Below, piece by piece: positions 25,862-36,464 of a stretch of 64,000 bases of DNA. Within the stretch, counting starts at the first letter, position 1. Each line of letters starts with the position of its first letter. Below the pieces are notes generated by a model, which was not told where the DNA came from, ran no database searches, and was given only the letters and a program-made list of their open reading frames with translations. This DNA is from Chalciporus piperatus (lineage: Eukaryota; Basidiomycota; Agaricomycetes; Boletales; Boletaceae): contig JBBPTG010000083.1 of the NCBI GenBank assembly GCA_038093975.1, forward strand, positions 53,196 through 117,195, written 5' to 3'. A program made the translations under genes and the position numbers.

Positions 25862-26759
25862 AATATATATACGGCTACCGCGATGCACTTCATTTTTACT
25901 TTGTTTCTTTGTATCCATCTCTGCATTGGAGACGTCTAGTCTGCCATGGTCACCCCTTCGATGAGAAATATGGCACGCGTTTCTCAACCACCCCCGCGCG
26001 TCAGAAACGAGACGTGAAACCCAAACGGCTTCAATGCCAATGTCTTTCAAGGTAGTTTCGTTTGTGGCAAGGCAGGGAGTGCATAAGTTCTTCATTTTCA
26101 GGCAGCAGGAGTTCGACTACACCGCGACTGAAGTGAGCATTATATGGTTCAGAAAGATAACAGATCGTCGATGACAAATTCACTGGAATGAAGATCTGGA
26201 GAGAACTACTCCATTTCGATTTCACAAAGGGCAGCACAGCTGGTTTTCATTAAACTCAGACGTTAGTGCATCAGCAGAGATAATGCATTGCTTCTGTTAT
26301 GCCAAGGTCTACGACGCAAGGAGAAACGCGATAGTCTACATGGGCGGCGGAAGTGATACGGATATTCCACCGCACCTCCCGATGATAGAGTTCAGCCGCT
26401 TCTGAGGCCGTCCACTCCCGACCACTGCCTGGCACTCGAATCGAGTCGTCAAAAACCGTTTTCGATGCAAGTGTCACCAAGCTCTAAAGCTGAGTGGTGC
26501 CGGTGAATCCATAGCGATGCATATATGCAGAGGGCACGTATTGACGGCGAACGCGTACCCTTGAATCCCGCAACAACCTATGCTCATACCCTACGATCGT
26601 TGTCTGTTAGTGGGGGACTCGAGAGATTGCACACAACGTAGCTCACGATCATGGTTGGCTGGGCTTCGTGGTATCGCGCTGATAGAAAGACGGTGGAAGT
26701 GGTCTGTAAACAAAGAAGAGAACAAGACGCGTGAACCCATCCACCAAAACCAAGTAAAG
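25862..26759. other. Intergenic region with a decayed gene fragment
   Basis: About 900 nt downstream of RPS28 and of the convergent unknown gene. Apart from the fragment annotated at 26520-26670, no coding signal is visible. Confidence 0.4.
26520..26670 (-). pseudogene. Decayed partial copy of the coiled-coil gene (24091-24969)
   Basis: Read on the minus strand, this stretch resembles the exon 1 to intron 3 region of the coiled-coil gene about 1.8 kb away. Shared landmarks are the GATC/GTGAGCTA exon-intron boundary, the ATTCAAGGGTACGC boundary and the GCATATATGC string in the following intron. The rest of the exons is absent and the frame is broken, so it is a relic. Confidence 0.5.
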
Positions 26760-28198
26760 TCACGTCGCGCTGCTAGCCTTCGGGGCGCCAACATAAAACC
26801 TAGACACGACCAGCAAGCTATGCGGGGGATTCAATTCATCGAGCGTCCCAAACTTCTCCAAGAGTTCAGCGCCACCCCCGAGCCCGGCAACATCCACTTT
26901 CTGCCAGGGCAGCCACACCATCACGTCAATTCCCTCTTCCAAGTGATCAGCACTGCTGATCGCCGACCGCCCGCCGTTCGTCTGCGCGAAGCTGAACAAG
27001 ACGACATAGGTGCCCAGCGTCAGCTCTCCGCCGGCGAGTTTATGTCGCTTGGTAAGACGGCACAGTGCCAGGCCAGAGCGGGGACCGGATGCCGAACGTG
27101 ATCGTTCAGGCGCCTTGGAAACGTGTAAGACTCTCAATACGCGAAGCTGCATGTCCGACGAAAACTTTGCCCCAGATTCGACCTTTTGTTCCATCTGTCG
27201 ACTCCATAGCATAAAGTCTGTTTTAGCGCACGATATTCGATGTTGAAAGCGTTCCGCCAGGCCTCCACTATAGTCATCATCATTAGTATCAATAAATCAT
27301 TCATGATGGACAGGGTGAACTCGATAACGTACCGAACGAACTTGGGATCCTTGCCGCGAGACCTCTTGTCCGGGCTCACCATAACCCCTCTCTGCAACTC
27401 TCGATCAGTCGAAGAAGTGAAACCATGGCCATGTTGTTGAAGGAACAACGATAATAGTTCCGCACCCGTGCCCTCTTTCGTCGGATCCGTGGCTTGCGCC
27501 ACGTTCGTCGTCAGAATCGTCTTCATGTTCTTCTTTGGCGATGCGGGGAGCGGCTCTGGGAGAGGCGGAGGGGCGAGTGGTTTGAGAAGTGTGGTGTGTT
27601 TACTTGATGGTGGGATGGGTACCGGGGGAGGTTTGAGGATGTAGCGAGGTTTCTCGTTGACGGGTGGGGCAGGCGGAGGTGGGGGTTTCGGTGCTACTTG
27701 GAGGGAGATTATGCTCGCCTTGCTTGATGGCCTGGCTTCCGTTGTCTGCGGTGCAGGCGCAGGGGGAAGGAACACAGGTGGCTTCAGCACCTTGAGAGCA
27801 GGATGTACCCCTTTGCCTTCTACCGCAGGTGCACGCGGAGGATGGGCAAACGAATGAGGCTTTAGATGTCGTTTAGGCACAGCTCCCTTAGTGGCAGTAG
27901 TCGTACTCGGCCCAGCCTCCGGTTCCTTAGGTCCACAATGTCCATCTGCATCCACGAACGGGTTCTGTCGCCTCTCGTGTGCCTGCCTCTGCACATGCGA
28001 GACAGGTTTCTTCTTGCCAGTGGGTGGTGTCTTGGGATTCAAAGGCGCGTTGGGTTTGACAGGGGATGGCGGTCGGTCATCATCGAAAGCCGAGACGAAC
28101 TTTGTGATGCTCTCTGGTGGTTTGTATCGAGATGTTGGTTTGGCTTTTTGGAAACCATCCGGTCCTTGTAGACGCGGTTTCTTCGTAGGACGTTCCAT
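26760..28198 (-). CDS. Proline-rich protein of unknown function
   Basis: Two exons on the minus strand, 28198-27333 and 27267-26760, joined across a 65-nt intron (GTACGT, TACTAAT branch point, CTATAG) to give 457 aa. The N-terminal part begins MERPTKKPRLQGPDGFQKA and is rich in P, K and S, including poly-proline runs; KKPR stretches could be nuclear signals. The C-terminal half is more balanced and looks folded (LLSLFLQQHGHGF; GGLAERFQHRISCAKTD; YVVLFSFAQTNGGRSA; SLLVVSRFYVG). I do not recognise the family. An in-frame ATG at 28366 would add 56 residues but lies only 30 nt from the divergent GH3 start; I prefer 28198. Both genes must share a promoter of about 200 nt. Confidence 0.7.
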
Positions 28199-28395
28199 CA
28201 CGTTGAAAGGGGTGCAATTCAGCGGACCGTCGCTATCGTCGCGCGTGACCGGTTGACCCTGGTTGACCTCGAGGTCAAGGTTGTTTCCCACCCCGGACCC
28301 ATCACCTGAGCCAATCGAACACGCGGGCCACAGGGGTCGACTGCCGATAAATACTCGAACGTTCATGGTTCACCTTTCAAGTATCCCTTCTTACC
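28199..28395. promoter_or_regulatory. Compact bidirectional promoter
   Basis: 197 nt separate the start codons of two divergent genes, the proline-rich unknown and the GH3 glucosaminidase. Both 5' leaders and core promoters must fit here. Confidence 0.45.
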
Positions 28396-30452
28396 ATGGT
28401 TGCTCTGACTGAAGCTGATAAACGCGAGATCGGACAGGTAGAGTGGTTCGTTTTGGCCAAGCATGACATGCGCTGAAAGTTGACTCCGGGAAGCACTTCG
28501 TCTTTGGCTTTCATGGACAAGAAGAAATCAGCGAGGACGCAAAGACTCTCATTCGTGATTATCATGTCGGGTGAGTCTCCCCTCGCGATCGATCACCCCC
28601 GTTGTCTTGACCAATCTCGATCACTAGCCACATCATCCTCATGAAGAGGAATGTCCAAAGTATAATGTCCGATTTCGTCATTGAACGCTTGACTGACGCT
28701 AGATAGGTATAAAGCAGGTACATGGACTGGTCAAGAATTTACAGCAATTCGCCAAAGACTGTGGTCATACCCGACCACTCATGATCGGGATCGACCAAGA
28801 AAATGGTCTGCACCTCCCGCATCATATCCTCCACTCGCTCCTGACACCCGTCTCAGGACTTGTGTCTGCATTTAGCTCTACCCACAAATACACTGCTGGG
28901 ACGCAATTGTATGTCTGATCCACCCGCTCGACAGATCTGCATTGAGTTCTGGAAGCCCAGGAGCAATGGCACTTGCTGCAACAGGTGATCCCAAGATCGC
29001 GGAAACATGCTCCGCTGCCACGGCGAAGGAGATGAAGCTTGCTGGAATCAACTGGGCGTATAGCCCTGTTGCAGACGTCAACTCCGACCACCGTAACCCA
29101 GTCATCGGTAAGTCATCGGTCTAATCGAATTCGTGTGCTCAGTCAAACTCTTTGCAACCAGGTGTCCGCTCGTTCGGAGACGGTGTGTACCGATGTATGG
29201 CACGAAAGACGCCAATTGGACTGATGATATTCACATAGATCCACGCGAAGTCGCCGAGTACGTCAAAGCAGTGAGCAGAGGTCTCACGGAAGGTGGCGTT
29301 GCACCTTCTGCGAAACATTTCCCTGGTCATGGCGACACACACGTGGATTCCCACCTTGGTCTTCCGGTTATCCGCAAAACAGAGAGTCAGCTCAAAGAGA
29401 CGGAGCTAGTTCCCTTCCAAGCACTTGTGGATGCGGGAATCGCGACCATCATGACAGGGCACATGGCGCTCCCCCTCGTAGCCAAGGAAGACGATAAGGA
29501 GACGCCGAGCTCGTGCTCTCGGACGCTGACGACCGAATTACTGCGAAACCAAATGAAGTTCAAGGGGGTGATCGTGACGGATTGCCTTGAGATGGACGCA
29601 GTCGCTGCGAAGTATACGTCGCAGAAGGGTGCTGTGCATTGCTTGCAAGCAGGGGCAGACATCGTCATGATCTGTCATACGATGGAGTTGCAGACAGGGG
29701 CTATTAATGAGACCTACAAGGCGATCGAAGCTGGCACGTTGTCTCTCGAGGAGTTGAAGGGAGGTGGGAAACGGATTGGGGTGCTCAAGGATACGTTTGC
29801 GGGGACGTGGGACGCAGTCCTCGCTGATCTGGACGAGGAACTGCTCGCAAAGGTTGTGGAGGAGAATGCCCAGCTGAGCGCGAGGGCATACGCAGCGTCG
29901 ACTGCGATTATCCGGGGACCGCTTCCAGACTTGAGCCGGGTGGAGGGACCCGCGCTTGTGATGACACCGGAGAGGGAAAGCCTGAACAAGGCTGTGGATG
30001 ACGATGGCGAAGAAGGGTTGCTGCGGACAGATTCCGGCCAAGTGAAGAACACAGCCGGGCCACACTACATTTCGTTCGCTGCGAATGTGAGTGCGCGCTG
30101 GCCAGGTTCGCAGCATGTTGTTTATTCTCGACGTACGGGACCGGGAGAGGAGTTGCCATTTGATGTTGTCGGCGCAGTTGAGAGCGGACCTGCGGTGCTG
30201 ATCTTTGTGACTCGGAATGCGGATCGGAGCACATGGCAGATCGAGTACCTGCGAAGGCTTAGACAGCACATTCGCGGTGGTACGGCTGTCGTTGTGGTCG
30301 CCAGCTGTGGACCGTACGACCTGATGGATGCGACGGACATCGAGTACGGGTGTGTTGGCAGTTTCGAGTATACACCACCTGCACTCGAGTCCGTTGCTGC
30401 TCTGCTCGGGGGAGGACAGACGGCACAGGGACGAGTTCCGGTTATGGTGTAG
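28396..30452 (+). CDS. Glycoside hydrolase family 3 beta-N-acetylglucosaminidase (NagZ/Nag3-like)
   Basis: Eight exons: 28396-28437, 28494-28570, 28628-28659, 28707-28805, 28857-28908, 28956-29107, 29162-29182 and 29239-30452, giving 562 aa. Exon 7 is only 21 nt. The TIM-barrel domain is complete: MIGIDQENGL, GTQFPGAMALAATGD, INWAYSPVADVN, the KHFPGHGDTHVDSHLGLP signature at about 184-201 and the nucleophile motif VTDCLEMDAV with Asp near 273. The KHFPGHGDT...DSH loop, with its His-Asp pair acting in place of a separate acid/base residue, marks the N-acetylglucosaminidase branch of GH3. The C-terminal about 200 residues form a second domain whose family I do not know. With no signal peptide (MVALTEADKREIGQ), the enzyme is probably cytosolic and recycles GlcNAc from chitin or glycans. 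Confidence 0.9.
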
Positions 30453-30625
30453 TCACGTGGCTGTGCGTTGTACACAGCCTTGCTCGCGATAGGACGCCAA
30501 GCAACGTGCAAAGTAGTTTCGAATTTGTTTCGAATCTGATTGTTTTATTATTTTACTTTTACTCTTTTTCGACTCTCCCCGCTCGTTTATTCTGGTTCTG
30601 GTCTGCTCTTCCTGTTCGTTGTACA

Positions 30626-33600
30626 ATGAAACTGCAAAAATTCTTTGGACGAGAAAAGTCGAAGCCAACGAGGGTCACCCCGATCGGTAGAGACTCTGAC
30701 GTTGCTGCCCAACCTATCATTGACGAGGAAAGTATCCCCTACCGACACATCCAAGCCTACTCCCACCCTAACTCGACTCTCGATCCATACAGGACTCTAT
30801 ATCTGCCCATCACCCCTCATTTGGCTCCCCCGCACTCCTCCAATCACCACCCTTGCAACCCCGCGACCAGTCACGCTTAATCGTTAGACCATCCAACGAG
30901 GAACACTGGGAAGTTCTACCACCAGGTCAAGCAGAAGACACAATCCGTGTACCAAGCCCAAGAGGACTTCAGCAGCACTTCATACCCCCTGTGATCCCTT
31001 CTCGCTCGTCCTCGCTCAACTCGGGTCACTCGCCACAGATGCCGTCCACGATGGCCCCAATCCCTCGCTCTTCATCGCCCTTCAGCATATCATCGAGCGT
31101 AATTTCCGGACATGGCGTGCGTTCCCAGAGAAGTGACCCTCAGGCTCTCCGGAAAAAGTCGCCCCCCGCTCAAGGTGGTGTTGCCGCCCTGGGTATACTC
31201 AAGGCGTTGGAACCTCACCAGGAACTCGCCCCGCAGCCGCTGCGACAAGACCTCTCAGACGAGTATCTGAGTTTCTCGGAGCCTGTGCGGATAGATAAAG
31301 ATAAGAAAAAGGGCTTCTGGGATGGCATGCTCCGAGATCGAGACAGGGACAGACCAAAGGCGGACAGAGATAGAGACAGGGAGAGGGAACGGGAGCGAGA
31401 ACGAGAACGAGAACGATTCGACCGCGTTCGTGACCGAGATCGACGTGAAGACGATTATAATAGTACCGCCGAGTTGACGCGCATGATAGGTACATCATCG
31501 ATGCTGCCATCCTCTTGCCCAATGCTAACTACCAACCACCAGGTTTTTTGACAGCAACCGCTTCAGAGAACTGGACAATCGTCATGGACGTCAGCGAGAG
31601 AGCATCTGCCAGTGAAGCAAACGCCAGAGAAGCCGCCAGAGCCCTCCGCCGGGAATTCAAGCAAGTCACTCTTTGGTCGAGACTTGAAGGTTTCCATTAA
31701 ACTTTTTCGTGTCCAACAGATATGCGGAACCCAAATCTCAATTGGCCGCTGCAAGGGTGCGTAACACGTGGTTCGCTGTATTTGCTATTTCTTCTCATAT
31801 CTCCCCACCAGTTATGGGCCATCATGCTCCGAAATGCATCGGACGTCTTCATCCAGCAGATTTCTCAGCGCAAATTTCTCGAAGTTCTCGAGGATGTCCT
31901 CACTTCTCCGCGTACATCGCCCGTTGTTCGTGAACGATTGATGGAGGTACTTGCTGCTGCAGCTTTCATAACATCAACCCGTAGGTTTTTCTTGGCATTG
32001 TCGTACACAGTCAGTCTTAAATTTCCTCCAGGAAGTCAACCCGTGTCCAGAGACAAGGACAAGGACAGCTTTCGTAGTCTCTGGTGTCGTTTGAAACCCG
32101 CAGACAAACCTGAGGCGGGTGTACCTTTCGATACAGACGATGTGATGTTCAGCCCCCCTGTCCCACTTCCGAGGCCTGTTTCTCAATATTCCCTTGAGAC
32201 TCCAACTTTCGCACAGCAGACTTTCCCCAAGGAAGACCTCTCGCCGACTCCGCCACCAACAGAGGTGCGTGTTCGCTGCGGTCTGTTTCGCATATATTTG
32301 GGTCTCATACAACCAACATCCACAGAGCCGCCGCCGCCAACAAGGCGTCATCCCGCCTGAGGAAGACATTCGGCGCTTGTTTCAAGAGTGCAAAATTGCT
32401 CGCGGTAATGCCGATATACTCACTCAGACCTTCACTTTTGCCAGACCTAATGCTCTCGACGCTGGTTTAATTCCTGTGGGTTCAGAAATTTCTGTCGAGC
32501 TTGGTTGTTTACGAACTGTTGGCTTCAGGAATTCCTCGTCAAGTGTCGAGCCTCACAGGAACTCATTTATACTCAGATACCTTGGGCGTCTGCTGGTGCA
32601 GAGCGCTCCCGGACCGACAGGGCCCTGCTTCAGCATTCACGAACTCGTTCAGCCACGCATGGGTCCCAGCAAGATCTCTCGGCTGCAAATACGGAGGACG
32701 TGCCCGATGAACTCACTATAGAAGAAGAGTTATTGGCCGCCCTGCTAGATGCAAACGAGACTCTTGTGGCGGCTTTGCGAATGCACGATGACCTTGCAAG
32801 AGTCGCTAGCGAGAGAGCTACAGAGGAGAAGAGCAGGAAGGAAACCAGAATCGATAGACGGGTAAGCTCGACCCTGGTTCTCATCTCGATAGTGTTGACA
32901 TGGATGTCTTCCAGCAATTGAACGATGACGACCTTGTTGAACCTCCAAGTCCATACACGGGCGTCTCAGCGCCGTCGCCGCCACTTCCTTCACCAACCCT
33001 CCGCCAACAGTTTGGAATGCCAACTGTTGTACCTTCAGTTAACCACCCTTTACCCCGCATACCTCCCGCTCTTGTGCCAAGTACCCCGACACTGAATCAC
33101 CATTCCAGCCATCATCAATTTGGGTCGCAAACCAACACGCCTACCCTCCTGGTACCCCCGCACCCACTTGGGCCTCGTTCACCCGCACAAATTATTACCT
33201 CATCTCGTACGCCTTCACCAGACCGAATGCCGCGAGCTTCTAGACAAGATTCCGTGGAAAGCGGAAAGGAGCATATATCCGATGACATAGAGCGATTGAA
33301 CCTCGAAGATGATGCATCTTACGGTGATGAAGATGTCCGTACACCGATCCACCCGAGCGCAAAAGCACTTGGAAAGCGACGAATCGTCGAGGATCCAGAA
33401 GGTAAGTCACTGTGGATGCACCAAGTCCGTGGCGTTAACGTTGTTCCGCTTCCACAGACAGCGAACCGGGTAATATGCCCTTTGGTCGGGAGGACCCCTA
33501 TCAGGAGCAAGTGCTGGACTCTGATTCAGACGACGTCGGGGTGCCCAAACGTCAACAAACGCGATATGTGTACGATGCAGCTGCGGAGCGTACTGCACAA

Positions 33601-33648
33601 CACCTTCGAGATGGGCAAATTAGCGTCCTGGTCAACGGGGTGCATTAG
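30626..33648 (+). CDS. VHS-GAT domain protein (GGA/Lsb5-like trafficking adaptor)
   Basis: Exons: 30626-30700 (tentative), 30793-31489, 31543-31660, 31720-31756, 31812-31980, 32032-32264, 32326-32475, 32529-32861, 32915-33401 and 33458-33648; about 829 aa. The VHS domain begins near ELTRMIGFLTATASENW and runs through LWAIMLRNASDVFIQQIS and RERLMEVLAAAAF. The GAT region follows (IPPEEDIRRLFQECKIARGNADIL ... ELLAALLDANETLVAALRMHDDL). Such proteins bind cargo, ubiquitin or Arf at the Golgi, endosomes or actin patches. The intron at 31661-31719 is GC-AG (GCAAGT). Exon 2 contains an Arg-Asp/Arg-Glu dipeptide repeat of about 35 residues just before the VHS domain. The first junction is weak: the obvious GTATCC donor at 30735 breaks phase; the GTTGCT donor at 30701 keeps it. 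The tail is Pro/Ser-rich and ends ISVLVNGVH. Confidence 0.8.
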
Positions 33649-33896
33649 TCGCTTGAGATGAAATTCGCAGTAGATGTTTTTCTTTCTTCGGAACACCATT
33701 CATGAACTTGTTGTACAGTAGCTCTGTAGTTTTTTTCTCTGCCTTCTCCTGAGCTGCACAGATTATTTATTAATTTTTCCATTCCTTATTCCCGGGAGTG
33801 TTGAGAGTTGTGTATGTGTTGTTTGTGAGTGTGTACGACGAAGCCCTTGAAGGACAGAGGCTCTTCCCCGGACTCACAGCAAACGACGATACGACG

Positions 33897-36244
33897 ATGG
33901 CAAGCGCAAAGGAAAACCCAGACTCTGACCTCTACGGCGGCAAGCAATCTCGAGAGCCATCGCCATGGAGAACGTACTGACCCTTCGTTACGCACAGACC
34001 TGTATGACGACGAGTTCACCGTCCCTTTGGATGACGAGTATCAATCTCCAGTCGAACCAACCGACCAACCCTTCGCCACTGACAACCCCGACGAATCCAC
34101 GTCCACATCGACCTCAACAGCTCCTGAAACGATCAAGACTGAGCCCTCAGGAACCGGTTCCCTGCCGGCGAAGCCTGCCTCTTCCACGGAATCCCCAGGG
34201 TTATCATATTCCGCACAAGTAGCGAAACAATTTTCAGTGTACCAACAAACTCCCAGTCAAGAACGACAACAACGAACGATGCTCCTGGCCAACTCTCAGC
34301 CTGGCCCATCCGCGATTGCAACCCATGAGGGTCCGGCAGACCTTGGTTCCCACAACCGGGCTATACGGCCTTCAGAAATGAAAGACGAAGGGTAAGCGTT
34401 TTCCTTGTCTGCTTTGCAAACGAGATGCGGTGCTTGCTACCACGGGGGCCTTCATGGGTCCATCCTCCAAAACCCTGGTTGTACATGTTAATGCTTCCAT
34501 TGTTGTCGTTTGTCCACGATAGAGTCCTGGACGCACGAAAAAGACCGTCACGTTTCTTTTCCTACAATACACATGGCTTCGTGCTGCTCACTTCCTCTTG
34601 CTTTACCCATGGTCTTTTACTGTCATGCTAATCTGCTGCTCATCTTGCTATCTCTCTTCGTTATTGGCCTCCCTGTCTCTTGCTTACTCTGGTCGCTACC
34701 TCACCGTACCATCTGGTCGCTCATCACTTTTGTGTCGCTTTCACGATACCGCGTACCGCTGGACCTCGACGACTCGTCTCTCGTTCCTACTCACGCACGC
34801 ACACACACTGACACTGATCTACTCTTACTACCTCGATACTCCATTGCCTACGGAAACTCTCTCGGATAGCAAAATGTTCATTGGAGGCCTTAACTGGGAC
34901 ACTACAGATGGTATACCGCTTCATGCACATAGAATCCAATCTTTTTCTCACTGACACGCTCGTGATTCCCGCTTTTTTGTCTGAGCAGAAGGTCTAAGGA
35001 AATACTTTTCGGAATTTGGCAAGGTGATCGATCTTCTTCGGCGCTGCGTTTTTTTTTTCATGTTTGGTATGTGGTGATGCGGAGGTGCTGATACTTGTAC
35101 CCCAAGGTGGACGCTTGCACGATTATGCGCGACCCGGATGGGAGGTCGAGAGGATTTGCGTTCCTCACGTTCGAGGAGGCAGAGTCTGTCAGTGCTGTCC
35201 TTGCCCGGGATCATATTCTTGACGGCAAATCGGTTAGGGGATTCTTTTGTTATCCGAGTTAGAGGTTGACCGTATCTTTCTTTGACAGATCGACCCCAAA
35301 CGAGCTATTCCAAGAGAAGAGCACCTGAGAAATACGCGTTACTTCGTTGGCGGTCTCTCTCCTGCCACCACCGCAGACTCTATGCGAGAGTTTTTCTCGT
35401 CTTTTGGCAAAGTCGTGGATGCGACAGTTATGGTGGACAGAGAATCTGGCCGTTCAAAGGGATTTGGATTCGTCACCTTTGAAGACGCGACGAGCTCGGA
35501 CCAGTTTGTTGGAAAGTTGGGTCTCGTGTTGGACGACAAACAGGCAAGTATCCTCACTCGCTTGAACCGATCGCGAACGTATGCCAACCATTCCACGTTT
35601 CACGTCTTCAGATCGAAGTGAAAGCTGCCCAACCACGCAGTCAACGTGACCAGGCCCGTAACATGGGCGGAAATCGTGATCCATACTTTAATGACCACGA
35701 TTCGCGCACGCCTTCCACGCAGACTGTTCCCTTTAATGCCCAGCAAGCCGGAAACCCTGCTGCCTCGTTGCTCTATCAACGCATGATGAACCAAATGCCC
35801 GCTGCTATGGGCGCTGGTGGCGCGGGCGGCATGAACACGATGAACCCGATGATGATGGGCATGGGCATGAACGGTATGAATGGCATGGGCGGCATGGGGG
35901 CTATGGGTAATATGGGTGGCAACATGGGCGTGGGCAACTTTGGAGGGATGGGAATGGGGATGATGGGAGGGATGGGACCTATGGGCGGGATGAACCCCAT
36001 GGCTATGCGAATGGGTGTGAATGCGCCGTTTGGGATGGGGATGATGCAGCCTGGTGCAGGCATGGGCATGGCTAACATGAACATGCGGATGAGGCAAGGA
36101 ATGGGCATGGGCATGGGCATGGGCGGAGCGATGGGCGTCGGCGGTATGGGCGCAAACGCTGCACGCATGCCAATGAACCCGGGACTTGGGCCCTCCCGGA
36201 TGTCGACCCGTGGACAACATTCGTTCCATCCATACGCACGTTAG
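33897..36244 (+). CDS. HRP1: Two-RRM hnRNP of the Hrp1/Musashi/DAZAP type
   Basis: Seven exons: 33897-33939, 33998-34391, 34870-34910, 34989-35023, 35107-35232, 35289-35543 and 35612-36244, giving 508 aa. RRM1 has RNP2 MFIGGLNW and RNP1 RGFAFLTF; RRM2 has YFVGGLSP and KGFGFVTF. This pair is typical of Hrp1/Nab4, which selects polyadenylation sites (cleavage factor IB), and of Musashi. The N-terminal 150 residues are acidic, Ser/Thr/Pro-rich and disordered. The C-terminus is a Met-Gly-Asn low-complexity tail of about 130 residues (MGMGMNGMNGMGGMG). Two introns appear to be GC-AG: 33940-33997 (GCAAGC) and 35544-35611 (GCAAGT); no GT donor keeps phase at either place. The intron at 34392-34869 is 478 nt, the longest in the window. 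The first exon depends on the GC-AG model, since the second exon has no in-frame ATG before the RRMs. Confidence 0.86.
34392..34869 (+). other. 478-nt intron of the Hrp1-like gene
   Basis: This intron lies directly before RRM1 (GTAAGC donor, GGATAG acceptor). Joining GG and CAAAATGTTC restores GKMFIGGLNW. It is about nine times the usual intron length here. It contains several short frames and pyrimidine-rich tracts; I see no gene in it. It could host a regulatory element or a small RNA. Confidence 0.6.
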
Positions 36245-36464
36245 AGGAGTTTCGCGCCTCGGGCAATACGAGCTACACTGGACTCTCGACTGGGCTATCT
36301 GTACCATATATCCTTTCCTAGTCTTCTTGTGCTATTTCGCTCTTGTTATTTATTTCATCGCTGGGTGATGGTTACTGGGGATATGCAAACTAATTATCTA
36401 CTGAGGCATCTACTGTACAAGAAATGGTTGTTAATTTTGGATACCAACACGCTTGGAAACGAAC

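Noticed and set aside
29538..30269. Minus-strand frame of 243 codons
   Set aside because: Lies wholly opposite the last exon of the GH3 enzyme and has a Cys/His/Arg-rich composition typical of antisense shadows.
35776..36168. Long minus-strand frame rich in Pro, Ile and Met opposite the hnRNP tail
   Set aside because: It is the mirror of the Met-Gly repeat on the plus strand; ATG/GGC repeats give stop-free complements.
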